The notes under the pieces were generated by a model. It saw only the letters and a program-made list of their open reading frames with translations, was not told where the DNA came from and ran no database searches. This document shows, piece by piece, positions 1-5,169 of a stretch of 5,169 nucleotides of DNA. Position 1 is the stretch's first letter; each line of letters opens with the position of its first letter. Made by a program: the position numbers and the translations under genes. Source of the DNA: Candidatus Brocadiia bacterium (GTDB lineage Bacteria; Planctomycetota; PUPC01; DSUN01); NCBI GenBank assembly GCA_016782825.1, contig JADHXT010000282.1:1-5169 (forward strand), read 5' to 3'.

Positions 1-1104
1 TATGCCACCGCCGCGTTCAGCGACACGCCCTTCGCGATGGGGGCGGGCATGGGGCGGGGCTTCGACACCTTCCGCTTCTTCCAGGAGGGCAAGTGCCACC
101 GGCCCATCGACCCGGGCCGCGACTACGACGTCTCCGACGCATATCTCCCGCCCCACACACCCCAGCGGGAACGCAACTTCTATCGCCACACGATGATCAA
201 CCGCGAGTATGCGATGGAGACCCATGGGAAGGCGTGCCCCGAGTTGCTCTTCGACGCGGCCATCGAGTGGCTCGACGAGCACCATTCCGAGCCCTTCTTC
301 CTCTGGATCGACAGCTTCGAGCCTCACGAGCCGTGGTGCCCCGAGGAGCCCTATCGGAGTCTCTACGCCCACGCCTACGCCGATCGCTACATCCCCTTCC
401 CCGTCGGGCCGTCGAGCGACTGGATGACCGAGGCCGACATCGACCACGTGCTGGCGCTCTACAAGGGCGACATCACCCACACCGACGAGATGGTGGGCAA
501 GGTGACGGCGAAGCTCGCCGAGCTGGGCCGCGCCGACGACACCATCGCCGTGATCCTGAGCGACCACGGCGAGCCCTTCGGCGAGCATGGGGTCATCCGC
601 AAGTACAACTGCGTGGTCTACGACGAGCTGGCCCTGATGGTGTGGGTGATGAGCGCCCCGGGGCTCGTCGAGCCCAGCACGCGGCTCGGCGGGCTGGTGC
701 AGAACGTCGACTTCGCGCCGACCCTGCTCGATCTGCTGGGCATCGAGATGCCGGCGCGGCCGCGGCCCGGGGCGTGGATGGATTACGAGCCCGACACCCA
801 GGCCGACTTCTGCGGCGTCTCGGCGGCGAACGCGCTGCGCGGCGAGGCCGAGACCGTGCGCCAGCGCGCCTATCTCGGCGCCTTCGGCCTGCGGGGCGCC
901 ATCCGCACCGAGCGCTGGAAGCTCATCGACAACCACGGCGAGAAGCCCAACGAGCTCTTCGACATGCTCGCCGACCCCGCCGAGCGCACCAACCTGTTCG
1001 AGCAGGAGGCCACGCTGGCGCGGGACCTCCATCGCCGCCTTTGGGACTTCCGCCGCATCTGGTCGGGCGCGCTTGCCTGGCGCGACAAGCCGGCGCAGCA
1101 GTGA
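1..1104 (+). CDS. Sulfatase (arylsulfatase A / AslA-type), C-terminal part; 5' end outside window
   Basis: The frame is open from the first base to a TGA at 1102-1104, giving 367 codons; the ATG at 37 is internal, because the upstream residues (ending FSDTPFAMGAGMGRGFDTF) already read as sulfatase. Seen: a PHEPW motif at fragment residues 108-112, the LSDHGEPFGEHG block (Asp188, His189) that in sulfatases supplies calcium ligands, a Lys at 201 where the family has its conserved active-site Lys, and a C-terminal subdomain ending with RTERWKLIDN and NELFDMLADPAERTNL, the usual tail of arylsulfatase-A-like enzymes. Family knowledge: these hydrolyse sulfate esters using a formylglycine made from a Cys or Ser in a C/S-x-P-x-R motif. 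That motif and any signal peptide lie outside the window, so substrate, export and catalytic competence cannot be judged. The C-terminus looks natural, not cut by the IS that starts 16 bases downstream. A phosphodiesterase of the same fold is less likely. Confidence 0.93.
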   Translation, partial: YATAAFSDTPFAMGAGMGRGFDTFRFFQEGKCHRPIDPGRDYDVSDAYLPPHTPQRERNFYRHTMINREYAMETHGKACPELLFDAAIEWLDEHHSEPFFLWIDSFEPHEPWCPEEPYRSLYAHAYADRYIPFPVGPSSDWMTEADIDHVLALYKGDITHTDEMVGKVTAKLAELGRADDTIAVILSDHGEPFGEHGVIRKYNCVVYDELALMVWVMSAPGLVEPSTRLGGLVQNVDFAPTLLDLLGIEMPARPRPGAWMDYEPDTQADFCGVSAANALRGEAETVRQRAYLGAFGLRGAIRTERWKLIDNHGEKPNELFDMLADPAERTNLFEQEATLARDLHRRLWDFRRIWSGALAWRDKPAQQ

Positions 1105-1112
1105 AGATGCGG

Positions 1113-1120
1113 GAAAAAGG
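1113..1120. repeat. Candidate target-site duplication of ISL3-like element, left copy
   Basis: gaaaaagg directly abuts the left inverted repeat; gaaaaacc (2553-2560) directly abuts the right one. Six of eight bases agree and the last two differ as GG/CC. Eight bases is the usual ISL3 duplication length. Because it is imperfect and A-rich, chance is possible. Confidence 0.5.
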
Positions 1121-1144
1121 GAGACTGTAGCATCATTACAGAGT
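1121..1144 (+). repeat. Left terminal inverted repeat of ISL3-like element (24 bp)
   Basis: Begins GAGACTGTAGCATCATTACA and is the exact reverse complement of 2529-2552 over 24 bases. The next bases (TTCGTG against GCTTCC on the other side) no longer match, which defines the inner edge. Confidence 0.93.
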
Positions 1145-1151
1145 TTCGTGC

Positions 1152-2523
1152 TTGACTCTTGCCCGGCAATCGGCCAGGATCCCAGAGGCAATCCTGCTTC
1201 TGGAGAACGTCGCCGTGCCCAGACCTGGTGAGTACGTTGCGGATTCGACTGAGGGGGTCCGTCGTGTCGAAGACCTCCCAAAGCCCAAGATCGTCCGGAG
1301 AAGCCGCAATTGCAGGCGGCGGCGGTGTCCGCGATGCGGCCGAAGCGCCTATCGGCTCCGGCGCGTGGACCGGACGCTCCACGATCTCGGGGACCCCGTC
1401 TCGGGACGACCCTGCGATCTTCACGTCACGTACTCTCAGCATCACTGCCCCCGGTGCGACCTGTACTTCAACGCCAACATGGACGATCTCGCTCTGCCGA
1501 AATGCCACTACACCCACCGGGTCGTGGCCCTGGCGATCCGGCTGGCCGTCGAAGATGGCCTGCCGTACCGGGCAGCGTCCTGGCATCTGTGGCGGGATCA
1601 CCGGGTGTTCGTCCCCTTCGCCACGGTGCAGAACTGGGTGGAGGCCGGGGGGGAAAAAGGCGGAGGCGTACGTCGCGGCGGACTACCTCGATGAGGCCCT
1701 GGCGGACTTCTCCGGGTATATTGCCGCCGACGAACTGTACGATGGCCCCTTCTGCGTGCTTTCGATCGTGGACAACCGGGCCTTCAAGCGTTTGGTGTAT
1801 GACGTGCTGGACCATGATCCCGCACACGAGGACATCCTCCGCTTCTTCCGGCGATTCCAGCACGCCTTGGAGGCCCGCGGCCTGGCCGTCAAGGGCATCA
1901 CGACAGACGGCTCCCCCCTCTATCCCGCCCCGGTGCTGGAGGTCTTCGGTCCCATCGCCCACCAAGTCTGTGAATTCCACGTCGTCGCGGAACTCACCAA
2001 AGCCGTGCTGGGCGGCGTGGCGAAGGTGCGCAAGACGCTGAAGGCCCGCCTGTTTGGCCATCGCCATCTCTTTGTGAAGCATCGCCTCACCCAGGCCGAC
2101 AAGCGCATCCTGGCCCGGGTCAGCACAGGCCAGCGCCACCTTCGCTCCTTGCGCCAAGTCATGGACGAGGTCTACCGCCTCTTCGACCGTCGCTGTCGCA
2201 CCGACACCGCGCTGCGAAAGCTCGCCACACTGCGCCAGCGCGTTCGGCGCTTCACGTCGATCGGCAAGACCCTCCAGAAGCTCTTCTCCCCCACCCTCGA
2301 GCGAGCGCTGACGTTCCTGGACGATTCGCTCTTGCCGTCCACCTCGAACGCCGTCGAGCGCGGGAACCGTCGTCACCGGAAGATGCAGAAGACCGTCTAC
2401 CGAGTCCGCACCCAAGAGCACATCCAAGGCCGAATCGCCCTGGACATGCAACGCGACGCCCAGGCCGAAGGGCGAACCCAAACCATCGGCCTCCTTCACC
2501 AAGTGAGAGCTGGGTTCCCGTAG
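1152..2523 (+). pseudogene. ISL3-like transposase, interrupted by a one-base frameshift
   Basis: DDE transposase read in two frames. The first part (1152 to the TGA at 1692-1694) has a basic N-terminus, a zinc ribbon with Cys59/Cys62 and Cys99/Cys102 (CPRC and CPRC), and a helix-turn-helix-like stretch GLPYRAASWHLW through TVQNWVEAGG. The second part runs in the next frame from about 1654 to the TAG at 2521-2523. It holds AADELYDG (Asp codon 1729), ITTDG (Asp 1906), CEFHVVAELTKAV, and TSNAVERGNRR (Glu 2356) followed by YRVRTQEHIQGR. The break is at seven Gs and five As (1647-1658); removing one base from either run gives a continuous protein of about 456 residues (EAGGKKAEAY or EAGGEKAEAY). 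The longest start is a TTG at 1152 with no ribosome site. A GTG at 1215 with GGAGA eight bases upstream is a credible alternative. A true mutation, a sequencing error or slippage are all possible; mutation or error is most likely. Confidence 0.85.
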
Positions 2524-2528
2524 GAAGC

Positions 2529-2552
2529 ACTCTGTAATGATGCTACAGTCTC
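2529..2552 (-). repeat. Right terminal inverted repeat of ISL3-like element (24 bp)
   Basis: Perfect 24-base inverted copy of 1121-1144. It starts 5 bases after the transposase stop codon at 2521-2523. Its outer edge coincides exactly with the start of the 11-bp repeat assigned to the IS1182-like element. Confidence 0.93.
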
Positions 2553-2560
2553 GAAAAACC
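2553..2560. repeat. Candidate target-site duplication of ISL3-like element, right copy
   Basis: gaaaaacc follows the right inverted repeat immediately and partly matches 1113-1120. It is also the first 8 bases of the 11-bp terminal repeat proposed for the neighbouring IS1182-like element, which is why the insertion is read as nested. Confidence 0.5.
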
Positions 2561-2563
2561 CCC
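2553..2563 (+). repeat. Candidate left terminal inverted repeat of IS1182-like element
   Basis: gaaaaaccccc, exact reverse complement of 4761-4771. Past 11 bases the two ends share only scattered matches unless a gap of about 10 bases is allowed, after which both show G then a T-tract. It starts exactly where the ISL3-like element stops. Confidence 0.55.
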
Positions 2564-2573
2564 GTTTTTGGGG
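2554..2573 (-). terminator. Rho-independent-type terminator at left end of IS1182-like element
   Basis: Read on the minus strand, CCCCAAAAACGGGGGTTTTT forms a 4-bp GC stem with an A-rich loop and a run of five Ts. It lies about 170 bases past the transposase stop, at the element's tip. On the plus strand the same bases can form an AAAAAC/GTTTTT stem, a weaker structure facing transcripts arriving from the ISL3-like element. Confidence 0.55.
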
Positions 2574-2745
2574 CAGCCAAGGAGGGCCGAGAGCGGCAAC
2601 GTGCGGCGTGGGCCTCAACGAGCGAGTCAGGGCGACGAGGCCAGACCCCGATGCTCTATGCCCATGAGGGGCTCTGGCACACCATGACGCGGATCCAGCC
2701 GCTGTCTTTGTCTCCACAGAAGCGAAAAACGCCTCCCCGACGGGC
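2574..2745. other. Non-coding interval within the IS1182-like element
   Basis: 172 bases between the terminator and the transposase stop. No reading frame here resembles a protein. It includes gcgaaaaacgc (2722-2732), a short palindrome that partly repeats the terminal sequence gaaaaac and could mark an alternative element end. Otherwise nothing recognised. Confidence 0.5.
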
Positions 2746-4368
2746 TCACGAGGTCGCCGGGGCGCACTCCATCTGCCAGGTGACCCGCCGGAACCAGCGC
2801 CTGACGTTGCAGGCGGCGCCGATGAGGTAGTTGGCCAGCCCGGTTTTCGGCAATCCCCTGTAGCGCGTGCGCCGAAGCCCGGCCCGGGTCGCTTCGCTGA
2901 TGGTGCCCTCGATGGCGTTGCGCTGGCGCATGCGGTCCTGGAACGCTTCGGTCTTCATCTCGCGCCGCCGACGCTGCAACAGGTCGTGATGAATCCCCAC
3001 GCTGACTATGCGGCGGCCGCTCTTGCTGCCCGTGCACCGCTTGCTCAGCGCGCAGGCGTCGCACTGGCCGGCCCACTCGAAGCGGTAGTAGTCTTTGCCC
3101 TGGTGGCTGTCGTGGATGAGGCTGCACTGGGTGCTGGTCTTGCCTGCCGGACAGATGGCTTTCCGCGCGGCGATGTCGATGTCGAATTCCTCGGTGGCGA
3201 ACTTGCCCTTGTGCTTTTGCGAGGGGAGCGCCGGGCCGACGAGCTCGCGGCCCTGGGCCTCGGCCTCGGCGAGGGTCTCGCCGCTGACGTAGGCGGCGTC
3301 GACGTAGGTCTCGTCGGCGGGCTCCTCGCCGCGCGCGGCTTGGCCGTCCGCCATGCGGTGCATCCCGTCGATGTCGCTGGCGACGGCTTCGGTGGTCACC
3401 ATGTCGGTGATGAACTGCTCGGTCGGCTCTCCTTTGGGCTTGGGCCGGCCGTCCTCGGGCACCGTCTCCTCGAACTGGGTCTTGTAGCCGACCCAGCTCT
3501 TGTCCTTCGTCGTGTCCTTCGTGGACCACTGGGCGTCGGGCTCGTGGGGGTTCTTGGCCGTGCGTGACGACTCCTTCTTCCGCTGCTGCGGGCCGTCCAC
3601 ACACAACTCGTATTGCTCCAGAAAGACCCGTTCCAGCAACAACAGCTCCTCACTGCCCCCCAGCGAGAGGGCCTGCCCCCTGGCCCACACGATCACCGTC
3701 AAGGCATCGCGGCCAGCCTGCGCGAACTTCGCGACCAACTGCTCCTTGGTCTGCCGTCGCCAATCCACCTGGCTGTCCCGATACCGCTCGATGAGCACGT
3801 CCCAGGCGTCGAGCTCCGCCTGCATCCCCTGCCGCTCGACCTCCTCGAGGGCCAGCCGAAGGCTCTCACGAACCACCTCCAGGCGGCTCATCTTCGCCAC
3901 CACTCCCAGCACGTGCGTCGAATCCACCCGAACCTTCGAGCGCTTGCGGATCAACCCCTCCTCCCGCAACACATCCAACACGGTATCGAACACCAGCCGC
4001 TCCTGCCCTCCAGCCAGCAGCCGACGCCGAAACACCACCAGGTCCGTCGGATGAAACCCCTTGTAATCCAGTTCCAGGCCCAGGGCATACTTCCACCCCA
4101 GGTGCAGGCGCACCATTTCCACCGCCTTGCGGTCCGGCACCTTCTCCATGAACTGGAGCAGCAACACCCCGGCCATCAGCACGGGCTCGATCGCCGGCCG
4201 CCCGTTGTCCTGGCAATACAACCCCACCAGCACAGGACGAATCCGCCGCAACGCCGGCAGAACCTTCTCACGGAACAAACGGTAAGGGTCCCCCGGGCCA
4301 AAGAGCACTTCGACCAGGAACGCCACGTCGAAGAACGACCCCTGCGTCTTCGGCTTCGGTACGCTCAC
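2746..4368 (-). CDS. IS1182-family DDE transposase, 540 aa, apparently intact
   Basis: Catalyses transposition of its own element by DDE chemistry. Domains on the minus strand: an N-terminal DUF772/InsH-like helical region (about residues 10-130, with CQDNGRPAIEPVLMAG and LGWKYALGLELD), the first catalytic Asp in KVRVDSTHVLG (Asp149), a long helical insertion (about 155-265), DAQWSTK followed by GYKTQFEE (about 278-300), the second Asp in TYVDAAYVSGE (Asp357), a cysteine cluster (Cys406, 415, 436, 439, 445) likely to bind zinc, and the Glu motif RQRNAIEGTISE (Glu487) followed by TRYRGLPKTGLANYLIGAACNVRRW. Length and order fit the IS1182 group. The start chosen is GTG at 4368, because AAGGAGG lies 4 bases upstream and GTGA overlaps the TGA of the preceding gene. 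A GTG at 4407 would add 13 residues from inside that gene and is less likely. Expression is probably translationally coupled to the upstream gene. No internal stop or frameshift is seen. Confidence 0.93.
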   Translation of the reverse strand: MSVPKPKTQGSFFDVAFLVEVLFGPGDPYRLFREKVLPALRRIRPVLVGLYCQDNGRPAIEPVLMAGVLLLQFMEKVPDRKAVEMVRLHLGWKYALGLELDYKGFHPTDLVVFRRRLLAGGQERLVFDTVLDVLREEGLIRKRSKVRVDSTHVLGVVAKMSRLEVVRESLRLALEEVERQGMQAELDAWDVLIERYRDSQVDWRRQTKEQLVAKFAQAGRDALTVIVWARGQALSLGGSEELLLLERVFLEQYELCVDGPQQRKKESSRTAKNPHEPDAQWSTKDTTKDKSWVGYKTQFEETVPEDGRPKPKGEPTEQFITDMVTTEAVASDIDGMHRMADGQAARGEEPADETYVDAAYVSGETLAEAEAQGRELVGPALPSQKHKGKFATEEFDIDIAARKAICPAGKTSTQCSLIHDSHQGKDYYRFEWAGQCDACALSKRCTGSKSGRRIVSVGIHHDLLQRRRREMKTEAFQDRMRQRNAIEGTISEATRAGLRRTRYRGLPKTGLANYLIGAACNVRRWFRRVTWQMECAPATS

Positions 4369-4703
4369 TTCTCCTCCTTGCGAAGGCGGGCCAACTCGAT
4401 ATTGCACTCCACCAGCCGTTCGACCAGCCGGCGGAACTTGTTGTAGGTGCGCACCTGCTCGGCGACCTTCGGCAGGTCTCGCTTCGAGACGAACTCGGTA
4501 TGGCTCTTACCCTTGAACGTGTAGCTGAGGTAATGATACGGCCCGTGCTTGACAGGGTTCTTTGGGCGACAGCACCGGCACCCCGGCTTCCCACACACAT
4601 TGAGGCGGCTGTATAGATTGCCCGGCCGCAGGGGTCCCAGGGCAGCGATCTCCCGCTGGGTCCTCGCGATCTCGGCCTGGAGCTTTCGCGTGCTCGCGTT
4701 CAT
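4365..4703 (-). CDS. DUF6788-type small zinc-motif protein, IS accessory gene, 112 aa
   Basis: Function unknown. The protein has an N-terminal helix (about residues 1-25), then GNLYSRLNVCGKPGCRCC (Cys37, 42, 44, 45), then HGPYHYLSYTFKGKSHTEFV (53-72), and a basic coiled-coil-like C-terminal helix rich in Arg/Lys/Glu (about 76-112). This order matches what I recall of DUF6788, proteins of about 100-130 residues often found beside transposases; the CxxxxCxCC cluster suggests a metal site. Its TGA overlaps the transposase GTG, so the two are almost certainly co-translated, which suggests a role in transposition such as end binding or regulation (inference). Start: ATG 4703 fits because a well-formed promoter would start transcription at about 4704. 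ATG 4715 lies within the -10 box, and the TTG at 4760 lies upstream of the promoter. No Shine-Dalgarno precedes 4703. Confidence 0.8.
   Translation of the reverse strand: MNASTRKLQAEIARTQREIAALGPLRPGNLYSRLNVCGKPGCRCCRPKNPVKHGPYHYLSYTFKGKSHTEFVSKRDLPKVAEQVRTYNKFRRLVERLVECNIELARLRKEEK
4371..4379 (-). promoter_or_regulatory. Shine-Dalgarno site of the transposase inside the DUF6788 gene
   Basis: AAGGAGGAG on the minus strand, encoding the final K-E-E of the upstream protein. Its AGGAGG core ends 4 bases before the GTG at 4368. It decides the transposase start. Confidence 0.75.
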
Positions 4704-4710
4704 GTCAGAT

Positions 4711-4739
4711 AGCATACTAATGCAATCCGACCACGTCAA
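4711..4739 (-). promoter_or_regulatory. Sigma-70-type promoter for the DUF6788-transposase pair
   Basis: On the minus strand: -35 TTGACG (4739 to 4734), a 17-base spacer, and -10 TATGCT (4716 to 4711). Counting 6-8 bases on, transcription would start at 4705-4703, at or next to the ATG at 4703. This implies a leaderless transcript. Both hexamers lie inside the presumed right end of the element, so the element carries its own promoter. Confidence 0.65.
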
Positions 4740-4740
4740 C

Positions 4741-4770
4741 AAAAAAACCCGGAGAAGCAAGGGGGTTTTT
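4741..4770. terminator. Weak hairpin with T-tract at right end of IS1182-like element
   Basis: AAAAACCC and GGGTTTTT pair across a loop of about 12 bases; on the minus strand seven Ts (4747-4741) follow GGG. Transcripts entering the element from outside would meet it just before the internal promoter. The stem has only three GC pairs, so termination strength is doubtful; it could instead be part of the transposase-recognised end. Confidence 0.35.
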
Positions 4771-4771
4771 C
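4761..4771 (-). repeat. Candidate right terminal inverted repeat of IS1182-like element
   Basis: gggggtttttc, exact reverse complement of 2553-2563. It lies upstream, in the direction of transcription, of the promoter for the two element genes, about 60 bases from the DUF6788 start codon. Confidence 0.55.
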
Positions 4772-5169
4772 AGCAGAATCAATAATGTAGACCTGACCCC
4801 ACCTGCTCGCTCGCACTGCAGCGCCCACGGATACCTTCCCTGCCTGCCCACGAAGCAAGACCGCAACCCGCCGGCAAGGCAAGCAGCGTCTCGATCACAT
4901 GGGACGTGTTCCCAAACTCTACGCCGTGGCTTACCCTTGGCGCAGTACGAGCCGTTGCGGGTGGACATCGAGGAGAAGCGGTAGCCAGGGATGTCGCCCC
5001 GGCGGATCTGGCAGGACACGCGGGGCGAGCAGGTCTCTGGCACGGCGCCACCAGCCCGTTGAACTGCCGGCGTGCGTCTTCATCCGGGATTCAGTGAGCA
5101 AACGACCCGTATCCGAGCGCATTCAGGGGGGACTTGGCCTTCCCCTCCGCCGCCTTCGGCCCCGTCAGC
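4772..5169. other. 398-bp region without a recognisable gene
   Basis: Short open frames exist on both strands (for example minus 4779-5051, minus 4931-5122, plus 4906-5097), but they overlap one another and none has a recognised domain, a good ribosome site or a convincing protein-like composition. Such frames are expected in GC-rich DNA. A minus-strand stretch around 4900-5030 reads RRGDIPGYRFSSMSTRNGSY and is the most protein-like. It may be a gene remnant. No RNA gene, terminator or array was seen. Confidence 0.5.
4781..4800 (-). repeat. GGGGTCAGGTCTACATTATT sequence, possible end of an IS200-like/REP-type element
   Basis: On the minus strand this reads GGGGTCAGGTCTACATTATT. From memory, closely similar GGGGTCAGGTCT-type sequences recur beside IS200-like (Y1) transposase genes in many genomes. 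No Y1 transposase (HUH motif) is present here, so it would be a remnant or an unrelated repeat. It lies 9 bases outside the proposed right end of the IS1182-like element, so it could also be part of that element. Confidence 0.3.

Larger units (their letters stand above)
1121..2552 (+). mobile_element. ISL3-like insertion sequence, 1432 bp, complete ends
   Basis: The element is bounded by perfect 24-bp inverted repeats at 1121-1144 and 2529-2552; similarity stops abruptly both inside and outside them. It carries one transposase gene that fills nearly all the interior, with the TAG stop only 5 bases before the right repeat. ISL3-family elements are typically one-gene elements of this size range with 8-bp target duplications. 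The flanks here, gaaaaagg and gaaaaacc, agree at 6 of 8 positions. The family call rests on the transposase: a paired CxxC zinc ribbon, then a DDE domain with a D-E-x3-D-G start, a CEFHV block after the second Asp, and a SNAVERGNRR-type Glu motif. The transposase is frame-disrupted, so the copy is probably not self-mobile unless the frame is restored. Confidence 0.85.
2553..4771 (-). mobile_element. IS1182-like insertion sequence with DUF6788 accessory gene (about 2.2 kb; ends provisional)
   Basis: Two minus-strand genes, DUF6788-type then transposase, lie between an 11-bp perfect inverted repeat: gaaaaaccccc at 2553-2563 and gggggtttttc at 4761-4771. Both ends also carry a CCC/GGG hairpin with T-tracts, so the similarity continues in structure beyond the 11 bases. 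The outward promoter is inside the right end and a terminator is at the left end, as expected of a self-contained unit. No target duplication was found: four bases outside are tctc (now ISL3 DNA), or gcgg if the ISL3-like element is removed, against agca on the right. A weaker alternative left end is gaaaaacgcc at 2724-2733, just after the transposase stop; that would give about 2.05 kb. Family assignment is firm from the transposase; the exact boundaries are inferred. Confidence 0.65.

Noticed and set aside
93..1130. Plus-strand open frame of 345 codons overlapping the sulfatase
   Set aside because: Arg/Pro/Ala-rich out-of-frame reading of the sulfatase gene, whose motifs are all in the other frame.
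1152..1180. TTGACT at 1152 as a promoter for the ISL3-like transposase
   Set aside because: The hexamer 17 bases downstream (CAGGAT) matches the -10 consensus at only three positions.
1468..2580. Minus-strand open frame of 370 codons opposite the ISL3-like transposase
   Set aside because: Antisense shadow; it crosses the right terminal repeat of the element and shows no domain, whereas the plus strand has clear catalytic motifs.
2627..3604. Minus-strand open frame of 325 codons overlapping the transposase
   Set aside because: Very Arg/His/Pro-rich shadow frame of the real transposase, which itself contains complete DDE motifs.
3613..4446. Long plus-strand open frame (277 codons) opposite the IS1182 transposase
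   Set aside because: It is His/Gln/Pro/Leu-rich, has no recognisable motif, and mirrors the codon bias of the minus-strand transposase.
1121..4771. The two elements as one composite transposon
   Set aside because: They belong to different families with unrelated terminal repeats, and no cargo gene lies between them.
1096..4776. agcag direct repeat flanking the whole IS block (1097-1101 and 4772-4776) as an IS1182 target duplication
   Set aside because: The left copy is 11 bases away from the reconstructed element end, lies within the sulfatase's last codons, and five bases are expected by chance.
4717..5043. Minus-strand 108-codon open frame with several Cys residues
   Set aside because: It runs through the presumed IS end, the hairpin and part of the promoter, and has no recognisable domain; at most its upstream part is a remnant.

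Overview
The window is high-GC bacterial DNA with uniformly GC-rich third codon positions. It holds the 3' part of a sulfatase gene followed by two insertion sequences of different families lying end to end. A sulfatase beside ISL3-like and IS1182-like elements of this type would suit a sulfatase-rich phylum (Planctomycetota, Latescibacterota or similar marine or host-associated bacteria). The taxon is an inference; nothing here fixes it.

Layout: (1) 1-1104, plus strand, the C-terminal 367 codons of an arylsulfatase-A-type sulfatase whose N-terminus, with the catalytic Cys/Ser motif, lies outside the window. (2) 1121-2552, a complete ISL3-like element bounded by perfect 24-bp inverted repeats. 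Its single transposase gene is broken by a one-base frame change at a G7-A5 run. An imperfect 8-bp direct repeat (gaaaaagg/gaaaaacc) flanks it. (3) About 2553-4771, an IS1182-like element on the minus strand with two genes: a small DUF6788-type protein and an intact 540-residue DDE transposase. The two genes overlap by 4 bases (GTGA). An 11-bp perfect inverted repeat (2553-2563 and 4761-4771) is the best candidate for the ends of this element. A strong promoter lies inside its right end, and a rho-independent-type terminator lies at its left end. (4) 4772-5169, no convincing gene; it begins with an AGACCTGACCCC-type sequence reminiscent of ends seen beside IS200-like Y1 transposases.

The ISL3-like element ends at 2552 and the presumed IS1182-like element begins at 2553. 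The ISL3 direct repeat therefore starts with the first six bases of the IS1182 terminal repeat. The simplest reading is that the IS1182-like element came first, just downstream of the sulfatase, and the ISL3-like element then inserted into its tip. I see no CRISPR array, RNA gene, toxin-antitoxin or defence system. The most unusual item is the DUF6788-transposase gene pair with its apparently leaderless promoter.
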